A DNA stretch of 11,671 nucleotides from Baffinella frigidus (taxonomy: Eukaryota > Cryptophyceae > Cryptomonadales > Baffinellaceae), in assembly GCA_026770585.1 (NCBI GenBank), contig MU646522.1, positions 27,932 to 39,602 of the forward strand, in the 5' to 3' direction. The translations under genes were made by a program, and so were the position numbers. The notes below the pieces were generated by a model. It had not been told where the DNA came from. It ran no database searches and was given only the letters and a program-made list of their open reading frames with translations. Positions 1 to 7,800 of the stretch are shown here, one piece after another; the stretch's first letter is position 1; each line of letters starts with the position of its first letter.

Positions 1-101
1 GGGCGGTAGGGGGAGGGGACAACACCCCACCACTACCGCAACGGCGAGAGGCAAACGTGCGAGGCACCTTTAGGACCTTTAGGATTTAGTCCCAGCACCA
101 A

Positions 102-248
102 ATAGAATTAATCTCGGGAATGTCCTTCTAAACGAAGATTTGTACCAATAACTTTTAGGGCTTGAAAATACTCGTACTTTTAGGGCTTTAAAATATCTGG
201 GTTTGTACCAAGAATCGTTTAGAAAGACAGTTCCGAGATTAATTCTAT
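102..248. repeat. Palindromic (MITE-like) element, copy A
   Basis: The ends are inverted repeats: ATAGAATTAATCTCGG at the left matches CCGAGATTAATTCTAT at the right. The inverted similarity extends inward about 45 bp through the CTTCTAAACGA and TCGTTTAGAAAG blocks. The centre carries two copies of TTTTAGGGCTT separated by about 25 bp. A second copy with about 80% similarity lies at 1655-1814. Size (about 147 bp), long terminal inverted repeats and absence of coding capacity fit a miniature inverted-repeat element. No clear target-site duplication is visible. Confidence 0.75.
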
Positions 249-596
249 CATGGATCGCGATGAGAGTGTTGTTCGGGCTCGTGGTGCAAGGCTGAAACGA
301 GTTTCACAAATCTGTCAACTTTGGCGCGAAACTCTGGTGCGAGACGGGAGCGAGACTCATTCCGCCATAGCTGGACACTTCGACCTTCCGTGGAACGACT
401 CGGGAGAACCGTCAGGGGGGTGGCATACAGGTATGTGACTCAGTCTCATGCGGGAACATGTTTGATTTAAAATAAAATGGCCTATCAACCCTGATGCTGG
501 CCCTAATTAAATTTACTTAGGGCCCTAGCAAACCTTCGTCCAACTCCTATGAACAAATAGGGACCCATTTTCTTTTAAATGAAATATGTCCCCGGA

Positions 597-935
597 TTAG
601 ACCTTTGCCTTCCGAGAAGGTTCCAAAATCGAGAACGAGAAACCATAAGGTAACTTGATATTGACCTTGCCGTCCCAGAGCACGTCGGCGATGAACTCCA
701 CCCCAAGCCAGGCGCTCGCCTGCTTTCCGTCCAGAGCCCACTTGATACTCCTCTTGGTCACTGCCGGGGTACGCACCACGCCAGAGTGGAGGAGGGTGTT
801 GAGTTTTTGAAAACCTTTCTGATAAGGTTCTTTGACTTTTGAAAACCACTGCCTTGAGGGGGAATTGACTTTTGGCAACCCCTTCCAAGCATCTGGCGTG
901 GCAGTAGAGGCGGAAGCGACGTCAGCACTTCGCAA
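597..935 (-). CDS. Unidentified open reading frame, possibly a repeat-derived coding fragment
   Basis: A minus-strand frame of 112 codons whose C-terminal half reads like protein (TKRSIKWALDGK, then LGVEFIADVLWDGK, then PYGFSFSILEP). The N-terminal half contains loosely repeated basic segments (QWFSKVKEP, then GFQKLNT). I do not recognise the family. The segment encoding TKRSIKWALDGK occurs again in this window at about 1394-1440, and a third time split between 1616-1645 and 1828-1850. It is therefore part of a dispersed repeat or a repeated gene fragment. It could be a degenerate mobile-element protein or an exon of an unknown gene, and the start codon is not supported by context. Confidence 0.3.
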   Translation of the reverse strand: MRSADVASASTATPDAWKGLPKVNSPSRQWFSKVKEPYQKGFQKLNTLLHSGVVRTPAVTKRSIKWALDGKQASAWLGVEFIADVLWDGKVNIKLPYGFSFSILEPSRKAKV

Positions 936-960
936 AGTGAGACCGGTGAAACGGCTTCGT

Positions 961-1110
961 AAATTTAATCTCCATACAAGTACTAATTAATTGCTTTTCG
1001 GTAACGAAAATTACTACACGATTTGCTCATAAAAGTAATAGTAGAGTGTTTGTGTAGTAAATTTCGTTGCGCCAAAAGCAATTAATTAATACTTTTGTGG
1101 AGATGAAATT
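961..1110. repeat. Palindromic element, core family 2, copy 1
   Basis: Arms 961-1020 and 1051-1110 are inverted copies with few mismatches, for example AATTAATTGCTTTT on the left against AAAAGCAATTAATTAA on the right. The loop is about 30 bp and T/A-rich. The inner end of each arm is AACGAAAATTACTACAC or its complement, which is shared with the palindrome at 2136-2277. The outer parts of the arms are unrelated between the two. Confidence 0.8.
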
Positions 1111-1185
1111 CGGTGCCTGGAAAGTGAGGCAGGTCCCTTCTTTAAATCCTGCACCCTGAACCGCCAGCATCGCGGAACTAAAGCT

Positions 1186-1360
1186 ATTCCGGTAGGACTT
1201 GTCGCGTTTTTGACTTCGAGATTTCAAGATTTCAGACTTCAAAAAGGTTTTAAAGGCCGTAAATCGTTTTAAAACACACCGTTTCAAATCTCATGGTACA
1301 AATGAAGTCTCGAAGTCTCGAAGTCTCGAAATCGAAAACGCGACAAGTCCTACCGGAATA
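1186..1360. repeat. Palindromic element with a 60-bp spacer
   Basis: The left arm at 1186-1240 (TATTCCGGTAGGACTTGTCG at its outer end) is matched in inverted orientation by 1304-1360. The right arm contains a tandem GAAGTCTC/TCGAAGTC run (three units at about 1304-1330). The spacer includes CTTCAAAAAGGTTTTAAAGG. Its complement reappears at 6873-6897 inside an intron of the transporter gene, so part of this element is dispersed. Confidence 0.75.
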
Positions 1361-1393
1361 TCTCTACCAGGACCGGACAAGGTATCATCCCTA

Positions 1394-1440
1394 CATCGTT
1401 CGTCCAGACCCCACTTGATACTCCGCTTGGTCATTGCCGT
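1394..1440 (-). repeat. Second copy of the repeated coding fragment
   Basis: GTCCAGACCCCACTTGATAC and the following CTCCGCTTGGTCATTGCCG closely match 730-768, with a few substitutions. In the minus-strand frame it reads MTKRSIKWGLDE. No longer open frame is attached to it here, so I treat it as a fragment. Confidence 0.6.
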
Positions 1441-1615
1441 CAAGGTAGAGCAGGTCCCTTATGAGTTGGCATTAGTTGGCAGTCGGGCTCGAAAGTTGAT
1501 CAGTTGGCACTCGGGCTCGAGACTTCAGGATTTTCCCACCGCTTGCTGTGTTACCGGGTTACGGTCAGGAGTCTGAGATGTATCTGTAGTAAGGAAGGAA
1601 TAACGCATGACGAAC

Positions 1616-1850
1616 GCTCGCCTACCGTCCGTCCAGAGCCCACTTTCATCCCGGACCTGAATAGATTTAACTTCGGGAATGTCCTTCTAAACGAAGATTT
1701 GTACCCAGAACTTTTAGGGCTTGAAAATATTCGTTCTTTTAGGGCTTTAAAATGTCTGGATGTGTACCAAGAATCGTTTGGAAGGACAGTTCCTGAAATT
1801 GAATATATTCAGGTTCGCAAAGAACGTGATGCTCCTCTTGGTCACTGCCG
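1616..1850 (-). pseudogene. Third copy of the repeated coding fragment, split by a palindromic insertion
   Basis: Bases 1616-1645 match 714-743, and 1828-1850 continue the same sequence as 744-766. The 182 bp between them (1646-1827) are absent from the copies at 714-768 and 1394-1440. The insertion contains the palindrome at 1655-1814. This gives an occupied site and two empty sites for the same insertion in one window. No obvious target duplication is seen at the junctions (CACTT before, AACGT after). Confidence 0.65.
1655..1814. repeat. Palindromic (MITE-like) element, copy B
   Basis: Terminal inverted repeats ACCTGAATA and TATTCAGGT enclose arms that continue for about 50 bp (CTTCGGGAATGTCC on the left against GGACAGTTCCTGAA on the right). 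The internal sequence, including two TTTTAGGGCTT blocks and GTACCAAGAATCGTTT, is the same as in copy A at 102-248. It sits inside the repeated coding fragment. Confidence 0.75.
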
Positions 1851-2135
1851 TCGGCAGCTCGTTCAGGACCACCAGCCCTCACATCAAGACCAAATCACTC
1901 CCGCCCTTGTCTTTATCTGCTACAAGCTCGCCGGAATCCGACGGGGTTATACCACACCGAGTTCGGATTTGCCATCCGATTTGGTCCTCCAGTGAGGGCT
2001 GGTTTGACCTTTAGGAGTAGTGGATCCCCGCCATAGACGTTTCAGTGTGCGCCTATGGTGGGAAAAAAATCTGCAGGATGGCTCGGCTTTGTTTCGAGGA
2101 TCGAGCCTGGCGGTGCGAAGGAACTCAGCAGAACC

Positions 2136-2277
2136 TTATCCGGGAAAACCTATTTTTCTTTCATTTGATGGCACCGAAAATTACTACACAAATGCTTTAA
2201 TATTACTAATAAGAACGAATTGTGTAGTAATTTTCGTTGCCATCAAATGAAAGAAACATAGGTTTCCCCGGATAAAA
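2136..2277. repeat. Palindromic element, core family 2, copy 2
   Basis: Arms 2136-2192 and 2220-2277 are nearly perfect inverted copies: TTATCCGGGAAAACC against GGTTTCCCCGGATAA, and TTTCATTTGATGGCA against TGCCATCAAATGAAA. The loop is about 27 bp. The inner arm CGAAAATTACTACACA is shared with 961-1110, whereas the outer arms are different. The structure would form a long hairpin in single-stranded DNA or RNA. Confidence 0.85.
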
Positions 2278-2283
2278 CCGGCT

Positions 2284-2331
2284 CAAGGGTGATCCCCAAG
2301 CTGAGCCCCGCTCCCTTGGGATCACCCTTTA
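2284..2331. repeat. Short hairpin AAGGGTGATCCC / GGGATCACCCTT
   Basis: A 12-bp inverted repeat lies immediately after the palindrome at 2136-2277. A related AAGGGTGATCCC block, followed by AAGGGAGGCTCAGAAGG, recurs at 2604-2632. That second block is an inverted relative of the right part of this hairpin with its flank. Confidence 0.6.
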
Positions 2332-2340
2332 GCCTTCTGA

Positions 2341-2429
2341 CAAGTGGGTGGCCATGCACAGAGGGAAACAACCCCACATGAGGACTACCCGTTAGCCGGT
2401 TTCTGCTGCGATCCGCTGCACCGAGTGGC
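2341..2429 (+). repeat. 89-bp direct repeat, left copy
   Basis: The sequence from CAAGTGGGTG to CACCGAGTGG recurs at 2653-2741 with only a handful of changes. Shared blocks include GGAAACAACCCCACATGAGG and CGTTAGCCGGTTTCTGCTGC. The two copies flank the palindrome at 2436-2591, as expected for a duplicated or composite element. Confidence 0.8.
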
Positions 2430-2435
2430 GTTCAT

Positions 2436-2591
2436 GCAAAAAGCCAACGCCAGCGAGGTACTTAGAGCCTACGGATTGCCTACGGTAGGAGCCCCCCTCC
2501 TACGACTTTTAAAGACCTTTTTTTTCAACGTCGTAGGAGGAGGGGGGGGTCCTACCGTAGGCTAACGGGTCCGCTGGCGTTAGCTTGTGGC
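2436..2591. repeat. Large imperfect palindrome
   Basis: The inner arms are TGCCTACGGTAGGA plus TCCTACGAC on the left, and GTCGTAGGAGG plus TCCTACCGTAGG on the right. The outer arms are CCAACGCCAGCG and CGCTGGCGTTAG. The loop is a T-rich run at about 2511-2525. CCTACCGTAGG-type sequence also appears at 8164-8190, so parts are dispersed in the window. Confidence 0.8.
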
Positions 2592-2652
2592 ATTAGGCTA
2601 GACTAAGGGTGATCCCCCAAGGGAGGCTCAGAAGGTACCAGGTACCCTCTGC

Positions 2653-2741
2653 CAAGTGGGTGACCAGGCACAGAAGGAAACAACCCCACATGAGGACTAA
2701 CCGTTAGCCGGTTTCTGCTGCGATCCTCTGCACCGAGTGGC
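2653..2741 (+). repeat. 89-bp direct repeat, right copy
   Basis: Right-hand partner of 2341-2429, same orientation, spacing 312 bp. The sequence diverges abruptly after CACCGAGTGGC. Confidence 0.8.
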
Positions 2742-2816
2742 TTGCTGTGATCCGAAAGGAAGCAGGGCCACTTTCAGTGTCCACCTATGATGGAAGCTCG
2801 AAGAACCTCAAGGACC

Positions 2817-2942
2817 TCAAGGGCACAGAGGGGAACAATGGGGCGGTGCTAGCGCACCGGCCTTCTTCTCATAGTCGGCCATCAGAGCCTCGGCCGACTT
2901 GAGGTCCATCTCCCTGGCCACATCTGTTTTGGGCTTGCTCCT
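2817..2942 (-). CDS. Second exon of the minus-strand gene (model)
   Basis: Read on the minus strand, the exon follows a GCGGCCGCAG acceptor and encodes RSKPKTDVAREMDLKSAEAL, then MADYEKKAGAL. It ends at a TGA at 2817-2819, giving a 114-residue product when joined to 3029-3247. Joining is in frame across an 86-bp intron (2943-3028) with a GT donor (GAG|GTTCCC). The sequence is rich in charged residues and predicted helical by eye. A GGCCG|GTGCGC donor near 2858 could instead lead to another exon, so the true 3' end is uncertain. The exon has high third-position GC, unlike the surrounding palindromes. Confidence 0.5.
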   Translation of the reverse strand, partial: RSKPKTDVAREMDLKSAEALMADYEKKAGALAPPHCSPLCP

Positions 2943-3028
2943 CTGCGGCCGCGAGCACCCATCATCAGTGCCCGGCACGGAAGGCCGCCACACCACAGAG
3001 GCGCTGCAGGGCGCTAGCGCGGGGGAAC

Positions 3029-3247
3029 CTCGGTGTGTGTGGTCATCTTGACATCACTGACGCATTCCCTGACCAGGGAGTGCTTGGCTTGAAGCACGCG
3101 TCTGGCGAACCCCTGTTCCAGGGCGCGCTTCTTGCTGCCCGCGGCGGCGGCATCTTCTTCGGCGCTGGGCTCCGGGGCGCGCTTCTTGCTGCCCGCGGAC
3201 GATGCCGCCTCCGCGGCAGGGCCAAAGAAGGACCGGATGTCTGCCAT
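3029..3247 (-). CDS. First coding exon of a small nuclear-type protein with a PIP-box-like N-terminus (model)
   Basis: Starting at the ATG at 3247, the exon encodes 73 residues beginning MADIRSFFGPAAEAASS. DIRSFFG closely resembles the DIRKFFG start of replication factor C subunit 1, where I-x-x-F-F forms a PCNA-binding PIP-like motif. Two copies of GSKKRA (residues about 19-24 and 38-43) in an Ala/Glu-rich linker look like basic nuclear-localisation motifs. The C-terminal part (RRVLQAKHSLVRECVSDVKM) is basic and helical in character. The frame stays open upstream to 3367, so a longer N-terminus is possible, but the FF motif at the extreme N-terminus favours this start. RFC1 identity is not claimed: no AAA+ or BRCT domain is present. 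Confidence 0.5.
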
Positions 3248-3551
3248 GATCCACGAGTAGTAGTGATGAGAAATCTGGTCCTGCAGGTCTCGTGGAGTCG
3301 CTTTACTCCATGGATTTGACCATTTTGGCATTTTCGATCCATTTTCGTCAAATTTGACCAGTCTCAAAAAAAAAACTCTGTCCCCAAGTTCCTTGCGGTT
3401 CCTTCCATGCCCTTGTGGTCACAGGCAGCGCAACTATGCGAGGGAACGGGGCTTTCTGACCTCTGAAAGCTGTCAAAGCGTAGTTCTTCCTGGGTGCTGG
3501 AAGAGGATCAGGCCTGCTCGGGGCCCCTCTTGTGAACCGCAAGATCAGAAG
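3248..3551. promoter_or_regulatory. Probable divergent promoter region
   Basis: This 304-bp gap separates the presumed start codons of the minus-strand gene (3247) and the plus-strand transporter gene (3552). It contains two direct ATTTGACCA copies (3314-3322 and 3352-3360), related to TTTCGTCAAAT at 3343-3353, and a run of ten A residues at 3366-3375. No TATA box is evident. Promoter function is inferred from the head-to-head arrangement only. Confidence 0.35.
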
Positions 3552-3800
3552 ATGGGTGGGTCATCAGACTCGGGAGGGCAGGCGTACTATGAGAGGATGG
3601 TTGATGGGGACGAGCGGAACAGCAGCAGGGGCAACTACAAGCTGCCTGAAACCCCCACAACGCAGGTCATCCCCTCCGAACAAAGCACCGAGCTTCAGCC
3701 CCAACGTCGGGAGCCCTGTCTCAAAAGGACACCCCCGTACCGCGCCGCGCGGAACCACTCCAGCGACTCGGATGCAGGGAACATACAGATGTGCGCATCG
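3552..3800 (+). CDS. Probable first coding exon: hydrophilic N-terminus of the BT1-like transporter
   Basis: The ATG at 3552 (context AAGATGGG) opens 83 codons reading MGGSSDSGGQAYYERMVDGD and onward. The stretch is rich in Ser, Pro, Gln and charged residues, with no membrane segment. This suits a cytosolic N-terminal tail ahead of the first membrane exon. A GT at 3801 (TCG|GTCCGT) gives phase 0, which matches the phase-0 start of the exon at 4751. After about 3830 the sequence turns into heptamer-like CTGAACCCCGATCC, so the exon probably ends before that. The donor is weak, and other in-phase donors exist at 3876 and 3879. Whether this belongs to the same gene rests on strand, phase and position; a transcript would be needed to prove it. 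Confidence 0.4.
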
Positions 3801-3961
3801 GTCCGTGCACCAGGATCACACCATTCAACCCTGCCCCGAACTCTGAACCCCGATCCGTACACCTATGAGTCACCAGTGGTCCAAGCAGCGATACGATGCC
3901 CCGCGAGGTGCAAGGTGCATCAGGGAGTCTCACGCCGCGGTGCTCACGTGGCGGGACGGGC

Positions 3962-4046
3962 CTGCCTCACTCGGGTTGGGGCGTGGGCGGCGTATTTGTT
4001 GAACGGCTATTCTCAAGTTGACATGCTGAGTTTGCGGTACAAATCT
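3962..4046 (+). repeat. Dispersed element D, copy 1
   Basis: It shares CTGCCTCACTCG and the core TATTCTCAAGTTGACATGCT, then GCGGTACAAATC, with copy 2 at 4916-5037. The core is also present inverted at 9032-9137. It lies about 60 bp before the first exon-1 echo. Confidence 0.75.
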
Positions 4047-4068
4047 TCGACGGAATACCTATACCCTA

Positions 4069-4750
4069 AAGACGGAATACCTGTACTCTAAACCCCAAGC
4101 CCTAAACCCTTACACATGAATACTTGATGCACCCGTACCGACCGCTAGTGCTCTTCCACGACGGAATCCCTAAACCCTAATCCCTAACCCCTGAACGAGG
4201 CGGGCTCGTCTTAATGCTCATACACTTGTTGGACCACCCATCTCCAAGCTTGAGAATAATACAGAAAGAAGGAAGAAAACACCCTAAACCCTGAAAAAGA
4301 AAGAAGGAACCGGAAACCCCAAAGAAGAAAGGAGAAACCCTAAACCCTAAACCATAATCAGGAGTACATGATGCACCTGTACCGATCGCTAGTGCTCTTC
4401 CACGACGAAAATCCTCAACTACCCCTAAACCCTAACCCCGAATCCCTAAACCCTAACCCCGAAACCCTAAACCCTAAACCCTACGCCCTACACCCTTCCG
4501 AGACAGAACCTCTATACCCTAAACCCTAAGCCCTAAACCCTAAGCCCTGAGCCTTTAAACAGGAGTACATGATGCACCCGTACCGCTCCCTAGTCCTCTT
4601 CCACCCGAAAATCGTCAACTCTAACCCCTAACCCCTAACCCCTAAACCCTAAACCCTAAACCCGAAACCCTAAACCCTACACCCTTCCGAGACGGAATAC
4701 CTATACCCTCAACCCTAAGACCTAACCCCTAAGCCCTAAACCCTATTCAG
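4069..4750 (+). repeat. Telomere-like CCCTAAA heptamer region with three 5' echoes of exon A
   Basis: Interspersed CCCTAAA, CCCTAACCC and CCCGAAA units fill this intron. Embedded are three partial copies of the following exon: 4115-4162, 4357-4409 and 4555-4604. Each has the ATGATGCACC/GTACCG/CTAGTGCTCTTCCAC block, and the second and third are preceded by an intact CAG acceptor. All three stop at about the same point (after CTTCCACGACG or CTTCCAC). Purine-rich AAAGAAGG stretches lie at 4260-4340. Confidence 0.85.
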
Positions 4751-4845
4751 GAGTACATGATGCACCCGTACAGATCGCTAGTGCTCTTCCACGACGTGCT
4801 CATCGCCAACTTTGGATGGAAGTTCGCCGTGCAGATCGGCGTCAT
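4751..4845 (+). CDS. Transporter exon A (intact copy)
   Basis: The exon follows TATTCAG and encodes EYMMHPYRSLVLFHDVLIAN, then FGWKFAVQIGV, and splits a final codon (AT|G). The donor is inferred from phase: AT|GTCTCC gives the two bases needed to join exon B, which begins with one extra G. The GTCTCC donor is weak, so the boundary carries moderate uncertainty. The hydrophobic stretch LVLFHDVLIANFGWKFAV fits the first membrane helix. Two MetMet codons near its start could alternatively be used for initiation if no upstream exon is spliced on. Confidence 0.75.
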
Positions 4846-7800
4846 GTCTCCCCCCAAACCCCACACCCTAACCCCCCCGGACCTTATGAGTATATCTGCC
4901 TAGGGGCTGTCATATCTGCCTCACTCGCGTTGACTGTCAGACTATTCTCAAGTTGACATGCTGGGCCTGCGGTACAAATCCGGGGCGGAAAAGAGCCCGG
5001 GCTCGCAAAATTGGTGAGCCCGAATAGACTGAGACAGCGCTAGAAACGTTAGTGCTCTTCCACGACGTTCTCATCGCCAACTTCGGGTGGAAGTTCACCG
5101 TGCAGATCGGCGTCATGTCTCTCCCAATAAACCCTTGACCCGAAACCCGTAAAACCCGAAACCCGAAACCCGAAACCCGAAACCTGAAACTCGAAACCCC
5201 AGTGATGCCGTGTCCGGCATCCTGTCTCCCCCCCTTCTTTCTTTCTTCTTCTGTCTTCCTCTCTTACTAAACCCTAAACACTAACACTTGAGCCTTAACC
5301 CCTAAGCCAACTTCGCTGCACTAAACTCTAGAGTCTAAACCCTAACCCTGAAACCGTAAGCCAACTTCGGGTGGAAGTTCGCCGTGCAGATCAGCGTCAT
5401 GTCTCTCCCCACACCCGAATCCCGAAACCTCAATCACAAACCACAAACCACAAACCCCAAACCCCAAACCCCAAACCCCAAACCCCAAACCCCAAAACCC
5501 CAAACCCCAAACCCTAAACCGTATCATCCCAAATCTACGTGTTGGTGACGGGCTTGCTGAATGCGGTGCTGGGGCTGATGAAGCTCTTGGCCCTAGACCT
5601 TAATCCGCAATCCCTACGCCCTAATCCGTGACGCCTACGCCCTAATCCGTAATCTCTACACCCTAAACCGTAAGCCGTCATCGGTAAACCCGAATACCGA
5701 TACCCGAAACCCGAAACCATAATTCATAACCTCGACCCTAAACCCTGAACCTTCAACGTGTTACAGGTGTGTGCTAGTAAAGGGCGTGCTGAATGCGCTG
5801 CTGGGGCTGATAAAGCTCTAACCCCTGACCCCAAACCCCAAACGCGAAACCGATGAAGCTCTACCCTGGACAGGTATGTGCTAGTCAAGGGCTTGCTGAA
5901 CGCGGTCCTAGGGCTCATGAAGCTTTCATACTGCAAGAAGACGCTCAACATCGACGGCAACGCGTGCCAGGTCCTGCCAACCGCCGCCCTATCCTATGCC
6001 AACCGCCGCCCTATCCTGTGCCAACCGCCGCCTTATCCTGCCAACTGCCGCCCTATCCTATGCCAACCGCCGCCCTATCTTGTCAACTGCCGCCTCATCC
6101 TGCCAACTGCCGCCCAACTGCCGCCCTATCCTGCCAACTGCCGCCCGAGTGTAGCGTGCTAAAGTGGACGCTCTCTACCCAGACGGGGGCGCTATGGTGT
6201 TTTGCACACGCCTAAAGTGGACGACCCCCCTAAAGCGGACGCTTTCCCTACCCCACACCCTAAACTCTAAACCCCTAACACCAAACCTCGAAACAGACGA
6301 TGATGGCGGTGGCGGGGATGCTCTGGGCGATCAAGGGCGCTCTCCGACGCGTACCTTCTCTTCTTCGTACTTCGTACTCAGTGGTTAGTAGTTAGTACTT
6401 TAGTACTTAGTGCATAGTACTTAGTGCATAGTACTTAGCACTTAGTACTTAGTACTTGATAATTATTGATTGTTGTTTAGTATTTAGTACTTAGTACTAA
6501 GTAATTAGTCATTACGGCTCATTACTAATTACTAATAGTAACTGAACCTAGTAACTGGACCCCAAACACTGAATACCAAACCACGAAACAGACGATGATG
6601 GCGGTGGCGGGCACGCCCTGGGCGATCAAGGGCGCGATCGGCGTCCTCTCCGACGCCTACCCCCTTTTCGGATGGCATAAAAAGAGCTACATCCTGATCG
6701 TGGCGGTTTTCGGGACGGGCGCGTTTACGGCGCTTGCGGTACGAACCCCGAAAGATACAACCCTACGTAAACCTGAAAACCCGAACCTGAAAACCCGAAA
6801 CCTGTAAACCTGAAAACCCGAAACCCGAAACCCCCGTTGTTTACCAGTAATTTCGAACCGGTGCGGTTGTACGGCCTTTAAAACCTTTTTGAAGAGAGAA
6901 GTTGGCAACTTGAAAAGAGTTTACGGCGCTTGCGGTACAAACGATCAATCCCGCAACCCGAAACCCGAAAGACGAAAGACGAAACCGGAAACCCGAAAGA
7001 CAAAAGACAAAACCCGGAACCGGAAACCCGAAACCCGAAACCCTAACCCTAAGCCATGAACCCGGAACCCGGAACCCGGAAACCCGAAACCCAAAACACA
7101 AACCCCCTTTAGGTCCTTGAGGTTTTAATTTCTCCAACATAGCCCGACGACACGCCGTTCCGTAGAAGGGATCTGCAGAGAAAGCATTTTTGCCTTCGGA
7201 TCGCGTTTCGCTCTCCAGTGCAGAGGCTCGTGAAGAGGGGATACAGGGTGGTTCTCTTGGGGACACCTGCAACCTGAAAGCAGGGGCTGCCGATCAAGTC
7301 AGCGGCGATGGCAGGCTGCCTCATGTTCCTCCCGTCTTGAGTCTTTCTATTATGTGTACCACGATTTTTACCACGAATAATATACAAACTCAAGTCAGAT
7401 TTACGATACCCATTTTGTAGACTCGTTTGCCTCCAGCCGCGGCCCCGAACCCTACACCCCAAACCCCAAACCCCACACAACCCCCACACACGCAGGCGCT
7501 CCTAATCAAGTCAGCGGCATGAGGCAGGCTGCCTCATGTTCCTCGCCAACACGTTCTACCTCACATTTTGGCTTGGCGTTGGAGCCATTTCGTACTTTCA
7601 CGGTTTACAACACGAGGATGTGTACTGTACAGGAAATCCAGTAGATAGACCCCTTACGAAATGGAATCTATTAGGTGATGTGATGAGGTTAGGAGGCTGC
7701 CCACCGAGACAGAAGTCGAGAGTGGAACGTCTCAAAACCAAATTGGAACCTCCGTTAACTTATCAGTCTGGAAAACCATGACAATGAGGCTCGTAACCTG

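Larger units (their letters stand above)
1..960. other. Intergenic region with one palindromic element and an unidentified ORF fragment
   Basis: No gene was recognised here. The stretch holds a palindromic element at 102-248 and a minus-strand open frame at 597-935, both listed separately. A plus-strand frame of 62 codons begins at 250, right after the palindrome, but it has no recognisable motif and I do not call it a gene. The rest is unique-looking sequence without heptamer repeats, in contrast with the region after 4070. Confidence 0.5.

Noticed and set aside
250-438. 62-codon frame starting MDRDESVVRARGARLK
   Set aside because: It is in isolated position directly after a palindromic element, with no splice context or family resemblance.
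2344-2565. 73-codon plus-strand frame
   Set aside because: It spans one of the 89-bp direct repeats and half of a palindrome; no protein-like features.
4069-5530. CRISPR array
   Set aside because: Repeats are 6-7 bp heptamers without regular spacers, and the context is eukaryotic.
5853-6215. Plus-strand proline-rich frames over the CCGCCGCCC minisatellite
   Set aside because: The array is intronic between two well-supported exons, units vary in length by non-multiples of three, and only the exon B part is coding, in another frame.
7536-7781. 81-codon frame beginning MFLANTFYLTFWLG
   Set aside because: Its first residues come from a frameshifted exon D echo; the rest shows no similarity to the transporter and no codon signal.
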